From Chloroflexota bacterium (GTDB taxonomy: Bacteria; Chloroflexota; Anaerolineae; VGOG01): a DNA stretch of 64,000 nucleotides. Every line of letters begins with the position of its first letter. Position 1 is the first letter of the stretch. Shown one piece after another: positions 14,132-24,152 of this stretch. The DNA lies in NCBI GenBank assembly GCA_030611885.1, contig JAUWOY010000004.1, positions 1 to 64,000 of the forward strand, read 5' to 3'. Made by a program: the position numbers and the translations under genes. The notes under the pieces are model-generated. The model saw only the letters and a program-made list of their open reading frames with translations. It was not told the DNA's origin and searched no databases.

Positions 14132-15826
14132 TCAGTTGACCCCCTCCCTATCCGCAAACCACCGATAATCAATGTTGGGGAAGAGCTTGTCTCGTTCGTA
14201 GAGTTCTGTGACCAGGGCCGGATCTATCTGCCCGGCCTCGGCGAGTTCGGCCAGGCGGCTGAAGCGCTCCAGGTGCTCGTTGAAGCGTACGATGGCATAC
14301 TCGCGAGCCTGACCTGTTGTTACCAGGAAGGGCCAATCGCTGGACTGCATCAGCAGGAGTTCCCGCGCGGCCTGGTTCAGGACGGCGGCCAGATCGCCCT
14401 GGGCGGCGGGATGCTGGGCCACGAGCTTTTCCATGCGGCGCTCGGCCTCGTGGATGGGCTCCCACATCCAGCGGGTCTCGTGGTTGTCCCAGGTCCAGTG
14501 TCCTCCCCCCATACCCCAGGAGCCCTCCGGCAAGGCCAGCACGTCCTCAGGGGGGTGCTCCTCCAGATAATCACTGGCCGTGGTCAGCTCCACCACCTCG
14601 CTCTGGCTCAGGATCCTCAGCACCTCCCGCATCCAATCAATGCCCTCGAACCACCAGTGTCCGAAGAGCTCGGTATCGTAATTGGAGGCGATGAGGCCGA
14701 ACTCACCGCTTTCCTCGTGCTGCCTGGACAGCAGGTCACCAACCAGCCAGGCGAAGTGGCGTGAGTGTTCCCCCACTTTGTACGCAGCCCAGTCGGGATG
14801 GTAGTAATCCTTCTGCCCCAGATCAACCCGCGCCCCGGTCACTCGCCAGTACCTGAGGCCAGAGGTGCCGTCTTTTTTGTGGAACTCCAGGTAGTCGTAG
14901 TCGCCGGGATACCCCCAGTCGGCCGACCAGACCTGCATCCCGGTGCGGTTGTTGCGCCCCACGACGGCCACGGGCGAATACACGCCCTCGCCTCTGCCCT
15001 CGGCCACGAAGTAGGGCTGGTAGGTGGTTTTCTCCGTAGGCTCCACGTAGTCGGGCAGGGGCACGGCGATGCGCTTGGGCACGTCCCCGTAGCCCACGGC
15101 GTCGCCAGCGGCCTTGCCCACCGGCAGCCCACCCTCAATGGTGTGGGTCTCGCTGAAGAAGACACCGATGTCCAGCTCGGCCAGGAACTCCTCCAAGCCA
15201 GGCTTGTAGTAGCGCTTCCCGTCCGCCTCGGCGTAGAAGGCCGGACGATAGGCGCACTCCGGCAGCCAGATGGCCCGCGGCTTCCGCCCGAAGAGCCTTC
15301 GATAACTCTCCACGCCGGCCTTCAGTTGGCCGTAGATTGACGAATCGCGGGAGAGCAGGGGAAGGTAGCCGTGGGTGGCGGCGGAGGTGATGATCTCCAG
15401 ATAGCCCTCGTCCTGGAGCTTCTTGAAGGCGCCCACGATGTCCCTTCCGAAGCGATCTCGAAAGGTACCCAGGGTGTTGCCATACCAGTCGCGGTAGAAA
15501 GTGGCCAGGTACTCCAGGTGGGACTCGTCGGCCTTCTGGAAGCGTTCGATGTCACTTTTGGCGGCTTCGATGTTCTCCTCCAGATAAAGCTCGAAGTGGT
15601 CCAGCACCAGGGGATCGGCCAACTGCTCGGCCAGGACGGGGGTCAGGCCGATGGTCAGCTTGATGGGGTAGCCGCCCTCCTTCAGGTCGTAGAGGGCGTT
15701 GAGGAGGGGCAGGTAGGTCTCCGAGGCGGCCTCGTGCAGCCACTCCTCGCCGTGGGGCCAGCGCCCCGCCATGCGGCAATAGGGTAGATGGCTGTGCAGT
15801 ACGAAAGTGAAAGCTCCTTTTTTCAT
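14132..15826 (-). CDS. GH57 glycoside hydrolase, 1,4-alpha-glucan branching enzyme type
   Basis: The start MKKGAFTFVLHSHLPYC at 15826 has a GGAGAATCC site; the frame continues 27 codons upstream without support. The 564-residue enzyme carries the GH57 regions in order: HSHLPY (11-16), THGYLPLL, IWLPECAYRP with nucleophile Glu190, and NYDTELFGHWWFEG with general acid Asp384. Near the C-terminus, WGMGGGHWTWDN is typical of the branching-enzyme (TK1436/AmyC) subgroup with the DUF1957 helical domain. It forms alpha-1,6 branches in glycogen-like storage glucan in the cytosol (family knowledge). It is monocistronic: own promoter (15979-15951) and own terminator. A fragment of its 3' end is found at 6022-6078. 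Confidence 0.9.
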   Translation of the reverse strand: MKKGAFTFVLHSHLPYCRMAGRWPHGEEWLHEAASETYLPLLNALYDLKEGGYPIKLTIGLTPVLAEQLADPLVLDHFELYLEENIEAAKSDIERFQKADESHLEYLATFYRDWYGNTLGTFRDRFGRDIVGAFKKLQDEGYLEIITSAATHGYLPLLSRDSSIYGQLKAGVESYRRLFGRKPRAIWLPECAYRPAFYAEADGKRYYKPGLEEFLAELDIGVFFSETHTIEGGLPVGKAAGDAVGYGDVPKRIAVPLPDYVEPTEKTTYQPYFVAEGRGEGVYSPVAVVGRNNRTGMQVWSADWGYPGDYDYLEFHKKDGTSGLRYWRVTGARVDLGQKDYYHPDWAAYKVGEHSRHFAWLVGDLLSRQHEESGEFGLIASNYDTELFGHWWFEGIDWMREVLRILSQSEVVELTTASDYLEEHPPEDVLALPEGSWGMGGGHWTWDNHETRWMWEPIHEAERRMEKLVAQHPAAQGDLAAVLNQAARELLLMQSSDWPFLVTTGQAREYAIVRFNEHLERFSRLAELAEAGQIDPALVTELYERDKLFPNIDYRWFADREGVN

Positions 15827-15898
15827 TGGATTCTCCTTTTGAAACAAGACTACAACGGATTTAGAATCAAACGGATTGGGAGCAAGAAAATCCGTTCC

Positions 15899-15921
15899 CT
15901 TCGACAAGCTCAGGACAAGCC
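15899..15921. repeat. Dispersed REP core CCTTCGACAAGCTCAGGACA, copy 1
   Basis: The motif CCTTCGACAAGCTCAGGACA is found here, in reverse with variation at 43903-43926, and with variation at 51784-51807. When translated it yields LRQAQDK or LSLSKG peptides, which appear in two frames of this window. Confidence 0.75.
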
Positions 15922-15950
15922 TTTCTCAATCCGATGTTGTGTTGCGTTTA

Positions 15951-15979
15951 AGTATACATCAAAAGCAGACATTTATCAA
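15951..15979 (-). promoter_or_regulatory. Promoter of the GH57 gene
   Basis: On the minus strand: TTGATA (15979-15974), 17-bp spacer, TATACT (15956-15951), with TGATG directly before the -10 as in the promoters at 610 and 13925. It is about 125 bp upstream of the GH57 start; the leader contains the REP core. Confidence 0.65.
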
Positions 15980-15989
15980 GCCAATATGG

Positions 15990-16053
15990 AGTTCGTAGTA
16001 GCGACTTCGGTCGCTTTAGCTCCGTTGTGGACGACTGAAGTCGTCACTACGAA
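15990..16053. repeat. REP-like palindrome, family B, copy 1 (intergenic)
   Basis: The arms TTCGTAGTAGCGACTTCGGT and ACTGAAGTCGTCACTACGAA are imperfect inverted repeats around a short loop. The same palindrome family sits inside an ABC transporter gene at 21327-21389. Confidence 0.85.
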
Positions 16054-16128
16054 AAACGCCGGTGTCCAGTATGACTTTCGTCATAGTCCCAGAACTGACC
16101 AATGGCACTTTCGCAAACGGCCGTTTTC

Positions 16129-16137
16129 TGGTACAAT
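16129..16137 (+). promoter_or_regulatory. Extended -10 promoter of the MacA/MacB-like operon
   Basis: TG-G-TACAAT (16129-16137) is an extended -10 element. No good -35 is seen. The transcript would start about 20 nt before the GTG start of the membrane fusion protein, which has an AGGGAGGG ribosome-binding site. Confidence 0.5.
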
Positions 16138-16164
16138 AAGGGCACAACTAAGGGAGGGATACAA

Positions 16165-18140
16165 GTGGAACCTAAGAAGAAAAGCAAGCGTAACCGACGG
16201 ATTGTCTTGGCAGTGGTGGCAGTGGTGGCTGTGGCCGCCGTGGTCTGGGTTGTCAATAATCGCCCCCTGGCGCAATTCCGCCAAAGCCGCGCCCTGGCTG
16301 CCGATACGGGGACTGATCAGATCGTCACCGCCTTCATCGGCGACCTCTCCGCCGGGGCGACGGCCAGCGGACGAGTGCTCCCCCAGCGGGAGGCTCACCT
16401 GGCGCTGGGGATTACGGGCCAGGTGGAAGAGGTCTACGTCGAGGTCGGCGACGAGGTACAGGCCGGCGATGTCCTGATCCGCTTAGAGGCCGGCAGCCTG
16501 GAGCGGGCGGGCCGTTCGTCCGAACAAAGCCTGGCCATCCAGGAGGCAAGCCTGGCCGAACTGCGACAGGGGGCGTCCGACGAGGAGATAACGGCCGCCG
16601 AATCGTCGGTGACGCAGGCCGAGGCGGGCGTGCTGCAAGCAGAGGCATCCATGGCCCAGGCGAAGGCCAACCTGGCCGAACTGCGACAAGGAGCCTCCGA
16701 GGAAGAGATCGCGGCTGCCGAAGCGTCGCTCGACAGCGCCAAAGCGAGTCTGGCCAACGCCCAGGCCGGGCTGGTCAGCGCGCGCAGCGCACTGACCAAG
16801 GCCAGGCTCTCTCGTGACACACTGGCCGACGCCGACGTGACCGCCGAGGCGAACCTCAAGAGCGCACAGGCCGGACTGAACAGCGCGCAGGCGCAGTTGG
16901 ACTCGCTGCTGGAGGGCGCGGATGCCGAGACGATAGAGCAGGCTCGCCTAAACTGGGAGCAGGCCAAGAACAGCCTGTGGAACACCCAGTTGGAACGAGA
17001 TGCGGTGCAGGGCCGGCCAGGGACTCCCGGATACCTTATCACCCAAATGGACATCGCGGTGTCTAACGCCGAGATTGCCGTCCGCGTGGCCGAGATCAGC
17101 TATCAGCAGGCCCAGGAGGGCGCAACGGACGAGGTCGTCGCCGCAGCCAGGGCATCGGTGGCGGCGGCGGAGGCCCAGGTGACCAATGCCCAGGCGCAGT
17201 TTGATGACATTGACGACCAGATCGCCCAGGCCGAGGCAACAATTGTCCAGGCCGAAGCCGCGGTGACGCAGGCCGAAGCGGGCGTGTTGCAGGCCCAGGC
17301 TGCCGTGACCCAGGCAGAGGCCAACCTGGCAACGCTGCTGGCGGGCGCATCGGAAGAGAAGATAGTCGCAGCCGAGGCTCAGGTGGCGCAGGCCGAGGCG
17401 GGCGTGCTGCAAGCCGAGGCCCAGGTGGCGCAGGCGAAGGCCAATCTGGCGTCGTTGCTGGCGGGCGCGTCGGAGGAAAGGCTGGCCATGGCCGAAGCCC
17501 AGGTGGAACAGGCACGAATCTCCCTGGAAGAAGCCCAGGACAATCTGGCCAAAGCCTTCCTGGAGGCTCCTTTTGACGGCGTGGTGACGGAGGTGTATGT
17601 TGAGGCCGGCGAGTGGGCCAGCGGGTTGGCAGTAGACCTGATGGACACGGGTAGCCTGGAAGTGGTGCTGGACGTGGACGAGATAGACATCGGCAGCCTG
17701 GCGGTCGGACAACAGGCCGTCGTCACTCTGGAAACCTGGCCGGATGAGGAACTGAGCGGAGAATTGGTCTCCATCGCTCCCAAAGCCAAGAGCGGAGCCG
17801 AAATCGTGACTTACCAGGTGCGTCTGAGCCTGAACGCTGGTGAGCTACCCATTCGCGCCGGCATGACGGCCAACGCCGAATTGGTCACTGCTAGCCGCGA
17901 AAACGTGCTCCTGGTGCCCAACCGAGCCATCATCGCCGATCGGCAGGCGGGCAAGTACTACGTCAACCTGGTTCAAGGCGACACGGTTACCCAAGTAGAA
18001 GTCACCATAGGCTTGCGCGACAACAAATATACCGAGATCACCAGCGGCCTGGAAGAGGGTGATCAACTGTTCATCGGCGAGGTCAGCAAAGAGTTGGACT
18101 TTACACAGGGGCCGCCGGAAGAGATCAGGAGATTACGCCG

Positions 18141-18144
<4 letters not shown>
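16165..18144 (+). CDS. MacA/HlyD-type membrane fusion protein with extended coiled coil
   Basis: I choose the GTG at 16165 ([14 protein letters not shown]) because of its GGAGGG site; an ATG 63 bp upstream lacks one. In 659 residues there is a basic N-terminus, one membrane helix ([18 protein letters not shown]) and a lipoyl half ([20 protein letters not shown]). A very long alanine-rich coiled coil of about 370 residues is built from repeats of the type [10 protein letters not shown] and [12 protein letters not shown]. The second lipoyl half ([17 protein letters not shown]) and beta-barrel follow. It is the adaptor of a tripartite or monoderm MacB-like transporter encoded next (4-bp overlap). 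The hairpin is far longer than in E. coli MacA, suggesting growth by internal duplication. Confidence 0.9.
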
Positions 18145-18805
<661 letters not shown>

Positions 18806-18830
<25 letters not shown>

Positions 18831-18932
18831 ATTCGTAAACTCGTAAACTCGTACATTCGTTAATTGATCCACGACTCTACGACTCTACGACTCTACGAAT
18901 TTACGAACCTACGAATTTACGACTCTACCAAC
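18806..18932. repeat. Degenerate 9-10-bp tandem repeat block with inverted halves
   Basis: The left half consists of units like AACTCGTAA/ATTCGTAAA and the right half of the complementary units CTCTACGA/TTTACGAA, so the block is both tandem and inverted and can fold into a long imperfect hairpin. It separates the ATPase gene from the permease gene in one operon. The ATPase stop lies inside its left edge. Confidence 0.85.
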
Positions 18933-18948
18933 TTACCGGGAGGATACC

Positions 18949-20172
18949 ATGAACTTGACCGAAAGTTTGTTGACTGCCCTCGACAGCTTGCTGACCAACA
19001 AAATGCGTGCCATGCTGACCATGCTGGGCGTCATCATCGGCGTGGCCGCCGTGATCGCTCTGCTCGCCATCGGCAACGGCGTCAGTGCTTCCATCGAGAG
19101 TGAGATTCAAGCCATTGGCTCAAACCTGATTTCGATCATGACCGATACGGACAACAGCGTCGGCTATCAGGCCTTGAGCGTGAGAGACGCAGAGATGCTG
19201 GCGGACCCGCTCTACGCTCCGGCGGTGAAAGAAGTAGCCGCTCAGATACAAGGCAATCAGCAGGTACTCTATGGCCGCCGTGACACCCGTGTCACCGTCG
19301 CCGGCGTCACCGCCAACTATTTGGATATCCGCAACCTGACCCTGGAATTGGGAGGTGGGCTGACGGAAGACGACCTGGACATCAAAGCCAGGGTAGCCGT
19401 CCTGGGGGCCAACGTCGCCGACGATTTGTTCCCCGACGATGAATTCCCCATCGGCAAGACTGTGAAAATCAGGGGGGTTCAATACGAGGTAGTTGGCGTG
19501 CTGAAGGCCAGGGGCGGGATGGGGTTCATAAGTGATGACGATCAGGTCTTTATCCCCCTCACTACGGCTCAGAGTCGGCTCTATCCCGTTCGCACCCGCA
19601 GCGGCGAGCGAGCGGTGCACGTCATCGTTGCCCAGGCGCAGAGCGAAGAATTGGTGGACGAAGCAACCGCACAGATCAAAGAAACGCTGCGCGAAAGCCA
19701 CGACATCGCTTACCAGGCCGACGACGATTTTACCATCCTCAGCCAGACCGATGTCCTGCAGGCGTTCGACGTCATCATGGGCACCATCACCATCTTCCTG
19801 GGAGCCATCGCCGGCATCTCGCTGGTGGTGGGCGGCATCGGCATCATGAATATCATGCTGGTCAGCGTCACCGAGCGGACGCGGGAGATCGGCATTCGCA
19901 AAGCCGTGGGCGCGCTCAAACGCGACATTCTGGCCCAGTTCCTGATCGAGTCGCTGGTGATGAGCCTGATAGGCGGCGTGCTGGGGATCGCTATCGGGAT
20001 AGTAACTTCTAACCTGATCGGCAATCTGTCCGCTGACCTGACCCCCGTGGTGGACGTCGGCACGGTACTGATGGCCTCTGGCTTTGCCGCCGCCGTCGGA
20101 CTTGTCTTTGGCATCTACCCCGCCTGGCGAGCGGCCAGCCTGCGGCCCATCGAGGCCCTGCGGTATGAGTGA
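18949..20172 (+). CDS. MacB/FtsX-type ABC transporter permease
   Basis: The 407-residue protein starts MNLTESLLTALDSLLTNKMR, followed by the first membrane helix with the MacB_PCD motif (LTMLGVIIGVAAVIALLAIG). An extracellular domain of about 220 residues follows, then the FtsX domain with three helices and the coupling motif TERTREIGIRKAVGALKRDI. A GGGAGG site precedes the ATG just after the repeat block. It is the partner of the preceding ATPase and fusion protein. Confidence 0.92.
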   Translation: MNLTESLLTALDSLLTNKMRAMLTMLGVIIGVAAVIALLAIGNGVSASIESEIQAIGSNLISIMTDTDNSVGYQALSVRDAEMLADPLYAPAVKEVAAQIQGNQQVLYGRRDTRVTVAGVTANYLDIRNLTLELGGGLTEDDLDIKARVAVLGANVADDLFPDDEFPIGKTVKIRGVQYEVVGVLKARGGMGFISDDDQVFIPLTTAQSRLYPVRTRSGERAVHVIVAQAQSEELVDEATAQIKETLRESHDIAYQADDDFTILSQTDVLQAFDVIMGTITIFLGAIAGISLVVGGIGIMNIMLVSVTERTREIGIRKAVGALKRDILAQFLIESLVMSLIGGVLGIAIGIVTSNLIGNLSADLTPVVDVGTVLMASGFAAAVGLVFGIYPAWRAASLRPIEALRYE

Positions 20173-20182
20173 GATGCAATTA

Positions 20183-20280
20183 AGACTTCGGAGGTTTCCG
20201 GCAGTGCCTCTGCTGGCAAAGTCACCTTGATTATCTGGTTGGTTTGCTGGCGAAATCGTGTCTGAAAACCTCCGAAGTCT
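20183..20280. repeat. Inverted-repeat element between two exporter operons
   Basis: AGACTTCGGAGGTTT (20183-20197) and AAACCTCCGAAGTCT (20266-20280) are 15-bp inverted ends of a ~98-bp element lying between the MacB permease stop and the next ABC gene. It is MITE-like in size, with no open frame. A related short palindrome, AGACTTCCGAAGTCT, is at 6803-6817 in the methylase/small-gene junction. Confidence 0.8.
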
Positions 20281-20294
20281 GGACTGGACGGACA

Positions 20295-22091
20295 ATGAAA
20301 TCACTGCGACGTATGATACGCTTCGTCAAACCTTACAAGAAACAAGCCATCCTATCAATGGTGCTGTTGATGGGCGTAGTGGTTGCAGACCTGCTGATCC
20401 CGCGCTTGACCCAACGGATCATTGATCAAGGCATCGCCAGGCAAGACGTGGGGATGATCCTGACCACCTCCCTGCTGATGCTGGGAGCCGCTGCCCTCAG
20501 TGCGCTGTTTTCCATCGGCAACACGCTGCTGTCGGTGCGGGTGGCGCAGAGCACGAGCGCGGACTTGCGCAGCGCGATCGTCCGCCAGGTGCAGACGTTC
20601 TCGTTTGGCAACCTGGATCGGATCCAGACGGGCCAATTGCTGGTGCGCACGACCAGCGACGTGAGCCAGGTGCAGATGATCGTACAGATGTCCCTGCGCA
20701 TGCTGACCCGCGCGCCGCTGTGGATGATCGGCAGCGTGGTCATGCTGATCACGACCAGCACGCAGTTGGCACTGCTGATGCTGTCGCTGCTCCCGGTGAT
20801 CCTGGGTATCATTTGGTTCTTCCTCACCAAAGCGCGCCCACTCTTTTCGTCGGTGCAGGCAAAGCTGGATCGGTTGAACCAGGTCATGCAGGAGAACCTG
20901 GCGGGCGTGCGGGTGGTCAAGGCGTTCGTGCGCGACGAGCACGAAAACGCCCGCTTCGACCGGGTCAACAGCGATTTGACGTCCGAGAATATCAAGGTGA
21001 TGCAACTCGTAGCTATGCTAATTCCCACCATGCTGTTCCTCGTCAACCTGGCGGTCGTGGGCGTCGTCTGGTTTGGTGGGAAGCTGGCCATCGCCGGGGA
21101 TTTCACTGTGGGCGAGATCGTGGCCTCGATCAACTACATGGCCTACTCGCTCTTCCCGATGATGATGCTGGGCGGCATGATCGGGCCGCTCTCCGCCGCC
21201 GATGCCTCCGCCGCGCGCATCTGGGAGGTGTTGGACAGTACTCCCGATGTGCAAAACCGCCCGCAAGCGCGGGACCTGCCCGACGTGACCGGGCGCGTCG
21301 CTTTTGAAAACGTCACTTTCAGTTACAGCCGTAGTAACGACTTCAGTCGTTTCGGTGGCGCAAGAGCGACTAAAGTCGCTACTACGGCTGATGAGCTGGT
21401 GCTGAACGACGTCAACCTGGTGGCCGAGCAAGGCCAGACGGTGGCGATCCTGGGCGCGACTGGTTCGGGTAAATCCAGCCTCATCCACCTGATTCCCCGC
21501 TTCTACGATGTGGAGCAGGGCCGGGTGACGCTGGACGGCGTGGACGTGCGCGACCTCCCGCTGGACGCGCTGCGCACTCAAATAGGCATCACGCTTCAAG
21601 AGACGGTGCTGTTCAGCGGCACCGTCCGCGATAACATCCGCTACGGTCGCCCCGACGCGGCGGACGAGGAGGTCGTCGCCGCGGCCAAAGCTGCCCAGGC
21701 CCACGATTTCATCACCGCTTCCCCCGACGGCTACGACACCTTCGTCGGGCAGCGGGGGGTGAACCTTTCCGGCGGCCAGAAACAGCGGATCGCCATCGCC
21801 CGCGCGCTGCTGGTGCAGCCAAGAGTCCTCATCCTGGACGACAGCACCAGCGCGGTGGATGTGGAGACGGAGGCCAAAATCGAAGCGGCTTTGGAGCAGT
21901 TGATGGCTGATTGCACCACCTTCGTCATCGCGCAGCGCATCAGCACCGTGCTCAACGCCGACAAGATCGTGGTGCTGGATCGGGGACAGATCGCTGCCGA
22001 AGGCACGCACGCGGAATTGATGGTGTCGAGCCCGATCTACCGAGAAATCTATGAATCGCAACTGGGGGACGGGGAGGCTCACCATGGCTAA
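20295..22091 (+). CDS. Heterodimeric ABC exporter subunit with degenerate catalytic site and an inserted palindrome
   Basis: The start MKSLRRMIRFVKPYKKQAIL gives 598 residues with six membrane helices and a C-terminal nucleotide-binding domain: Walker A GATGSGKSS, signature LSGGQKQR, Walker B LILDDSTSAVD. The residue after Walker B is Asp, not the catalytic Glu, marking the degenerate half of a heterodimeric exporter (compare BmrC, TM287). The next gene supplies the canonical site. Between the A-loop (FENVTFSYS) and Walker A, about 21 residues are encoded by a REP palindrome (21327-21389) that keeps the frame. Function: export of drugs, lipids or peptides. Confidence 0.92.
   Translation: MKSLRRMIRFVKPYKKQAILSMVLLMGVVVADLLIPRLTQRIIDQGIARQDVGMILTTSLLMLGAAALSALFSIGNTLLSVRVAQSTSADLRSAIVRQVQTFSFGNLDRIQTGQLLVRTTSDVSQVQMIVQMSLRMLTRAPLWMIGSVVMLITTSTQLALLMLSLLPVILGIIWFFLTKARPLFSSVQAKLDRLNQVMQENLAGVRVVKAFVRDEHENARFDRVNSDLTSENIKVMQLVAMLIPTMLFLVNLAVVGVVWFGGKLAIAGDFTVGEIVASINYMAYSLFPMMMLGGMIGPLSAADASAARIWEVLDSTPDVQNRPQARDLPDVTGRVAFENVTFSYSRSNDFSRFGGARATKVATTADELVLNDVNLVAEQGQTVAILGATGSGKSSLIHLIPRFYDVEQGRVTLDGVDVRDLPLDALRTQIGITLQETVLFSGTVRDNIRYGRPDAADEEVVAAAKAAQAHDFITASPDGYDTFVGQRGVNLSGGQKQRIAIARALLVQPRVLILDDSTSAVDVETEAKIEAALEQLMADCTTFVIAQRISTVLNADKIVVLDRGQIAAEGTHAELMVSSPIYREIYESQLGDGEAHHG
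21327..21389. repeat. REP-like palindrome, family B, copy 2, inside a CDS
   Basis: AGCCGTAGTAACGACTTCAG and its near-complement CTAAAGTCGCTACTACGGCT bound a 63-bp palindrome (arms of 23 nt with two mismatches). Its length, 63 bp, is a multiple of three and it is read through without a stop, adding SRSNDFSRFGGARATKVATT-like residues to the ABC domain. Confidence 0.9.
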
Positions 22092-23901
22092 GCAACAGAC
22101 ACGACCCGCCACCGGCATGCCCGGCCCTGGTGGAAGGCGCAGGGGCGCGAAAATCGAAAAGGCCCGCGATGCGCGCGCCACTTTGCGCCGTCTGCTCGCC
22201 ACCTTGCGGCCCTACAAGTGGGTGCTGGTGGGCGTGTTCGTCCTGGTGGTGGTGAACACGCTCCTGGGCTTGGCCGTGCCTTTCCTGATGGGCCTCGCCA
22301 TTGACAAGTCCATCGCTACTGGCGACCTGGCAGGACTACTGCGCATCGTCTTGCTGATGTTGGGTGCGTATCTGGGCGCGTGGCTGGCGAAGGTCGGCCA
22401 GAACGTGATCATGGCGCGGGTCTCCCAAAAAGCGCTGCGCAGCCTGCGGCGTAATCTCTTTGAGCACTTGCAGACGCTCTCGCTCAGCTTCTTCGACCGG
22501 CACCCGCACGGCGAATTGATGAGCCGCCTGACCAACGACCTGGACGCCATCAGCCGCGTGCTGGCCCAGAACGTGACCGAGTTGTTCACCGGGGCGCTCA
22601 CGTTGGTTGGCATCCTGGTGATGATGTTTGCCATTAACTTCTGGCTGGCGTTAGGCTCGATGATCGTCTTCCCGCTGATGATGGGGCTGGTGGGCTTTGT
22701 GGGCAAACGCACCCGCCGAGGCTTCCGCGAGTACCAGATGCGGATCGGCCAGTTGAACGGCAAGCTGGAGGAGATGTTCAGTGGACAGCGGATCATCGTG
22801 GCCTTTGGGCAGGAGGCCAGCACACTGGCGGATTTTGACGCCGCCAACGAGATAGTGCGCCAGGTCGGCATCCACGCGCAGACGTACGCGATGCTGGTCC
22901 CGCCGCTGATGGGCATTCTGAGCAACGCCAACATCGCCGTGCTCGCCGGGCTGGGCGGCTGGATGGTGCTCCAGGGCTGGGCTACGGTCGGCACCATCGC
23001 CGCCTTCTACAACTATTCGCGCAAGTTCGCCGCGCCGCTGCGCCATCTGGGCAACCTCTACAACCAGATCCAGGCCGCGTTGGCCGGGGCCGAACGGGTC
23101 TTCGAAGTGATTGACGAGCAGCCGGAGCTCACCGACTCGCCCGATGCCGTCGCGCTCGACGGCGTTGCTGGTGAGGTGGCCTTCGACCACGTCAACTTCA
23201 GCTATGTGCCCGGCGTGCCCGTCATCAAGGACATGAGCCTGACGGCGCAACCAGGACGGGCCATCGCCCTGGTCGGCCCGACGGGCGCGGGCAAGACGAC
23301 GATGGTGAACCTGCTCACACGCTTCTACGACATCCAGGATGGCGCTATCACCATTGATGGACGGGACATCCGCCAGGTGCAGAAGGATTCCCTGCGCCGC
23401 CAACTGGGCATCGTGCTGCAAGACACCTTTCTGTTCTCCGAGTCGGTCATGGAGAACATCCGCTACGGGCGGCTCGATGCCAGCGATGAGGAGTGTATCG
23501 CGGCTGCGAAACTGGCCCACGCCGACCAGTTCATCCGCCGTCTGCCCCAGGGATACGACACCGAGCTTTCGGAGCGCGGCAGCAACCTCAGCCAGGGGCA
23601 GCGACAGTTGCTCGCCATCGCCCGCGCTCTCCTGGCCGATCCGGGCGTCCTCATCCTCGACGAGGCCACCAGCAGCGTTGACACTCGCACCGAGGTCAAC
23701 ATCCAGAAGGCATTGCTCCAGTTGATGGAAGGCCGCACCAGCTTTGTCATCGCCCATCGGCTCAGCACCATCCGCGACGCCGACAGGATCCTCGTCATCA
23801 ACGACGGTCACATCATTGAGCGCGGCACCCACGACGAGCTGCTGGCACAGCGGGGATTCTATCACAATTTGTACATGAGCCAGTTCAAGGGCTTGTCCTG
23901 A
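22084..23901 (+). CDS. Heterodimeric ABC exporter subunit with canonical catalytic site
   Basis: The start MAKQQTRPATGMPGPGG at 22084 (GGGGAGG site, 8-bp overlap with the upstream gene) gives 605 residues. A Gly/Arg-rich N-terminal tail precedes six membrane helices (starting around WVLVGVFVLVVVNTLLG), then Walker A GPTGAGKTT, signature LSQGQRQ, Walker B VLILDEATSSVD and switch His (IAHRLS). It provides the consensus ATPase site for the heterodimer with the preceding subunit. Confidence 0.95.
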   Translation: MAKQQTRPATGMPGPGGRRRGAKIEKARDARATLRRLLATLRPYKWVLVGVFVLVVVNTLLGLAVPFLMGLAIDKSIATGDLAGLLRIVLLMLGAYLGAWLAKVGQNVIMARVSQKALRSLRRNLFEHLQTLSLSFFDRHPHGELMSRLTNDLDAISRVLAQNVTELFTGALTLVGILVMMFAINFWLALGSMIVFPLMMGLVGFVGKRTRRGFREYQMRIGQLNGKLEEMFSGQRIIVAFGQEASTLADFDAANEIVRQVGIHAQTYAMLVPPLMGILSNANIAVLAGLGGWMVLQGWATVGTIAAFYNYSRKFAAPLRHLGNLYNQIQAALAGAERVFEVIDEQPELTDSPDAVALDGVAGEVAFDHVNFSYVPGVPVIKDMSLTAQPGRAIALVGPTGAGKTTMVNLLTRFYDIQDGAITIDGRDIRQVQKDSLRRQLGIVLQDTFLFSESVMENIRYGRLDASDEECIAAAKLAHADQFIRRLPQGYDTELSERGSNLSQGQRQLLAIARALLADPGVLILDEATSSVDTRTEVNIQKALLQLMEGRTSFVIAHRLSTIRDADRILVINDGHIIERGTHDELLAQRGFYHNLYMSQFKGLS

Positions 23902-23940
23902 GCGGGGCGGGGACGCCATGCGCATCAAGCTAAGTCCAGC

Positions 23941-24070
23941 GACCGCCGGTTGAGTAGCTCGTAGCACAGCGAAGAGCGTATCGAAACCAAGGGAGCGGGT
24001 CTCGCAAAGCCGCTTGGCTTCGATACGGGCCTTCCACTGCGTTCCAGGCCCTACTCAGCCGGCGCTTCCG
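23941..24070. repeat. REP-like palindromic element, family A, copy 2
   Basis: GCCGGTTGAGTAG at the left and CTACTCAGCCGGCGCTTCC at the right enclose phrases shared with 1-106 (GTATCGAAACCAAGGGAGCGG, GCTTGGCTTCGATACG, split here for length). It occupies most of the gap between the ABC exporter and the histidine kinase. Confidence 0.85.
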
Positions 24071-24152
24071 CCCAATTCTACCCTTAACTTGATGCCTATG
24101 GGCAGGGACGCCCCTTTGTAGCAATAATGGGGAGGCCGAAGGGAACGGAAGC

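Noticed and set aside
19120-20304. Minus-strand frame of 394 codons
   Set aside because: It is complementary to the MacB-like permease, without motif or start signal.
22651-23967. Minus-strand frame of 438 codons
   Set aside because: It is antisense to the second ABC subunit and also crosses the REP region.
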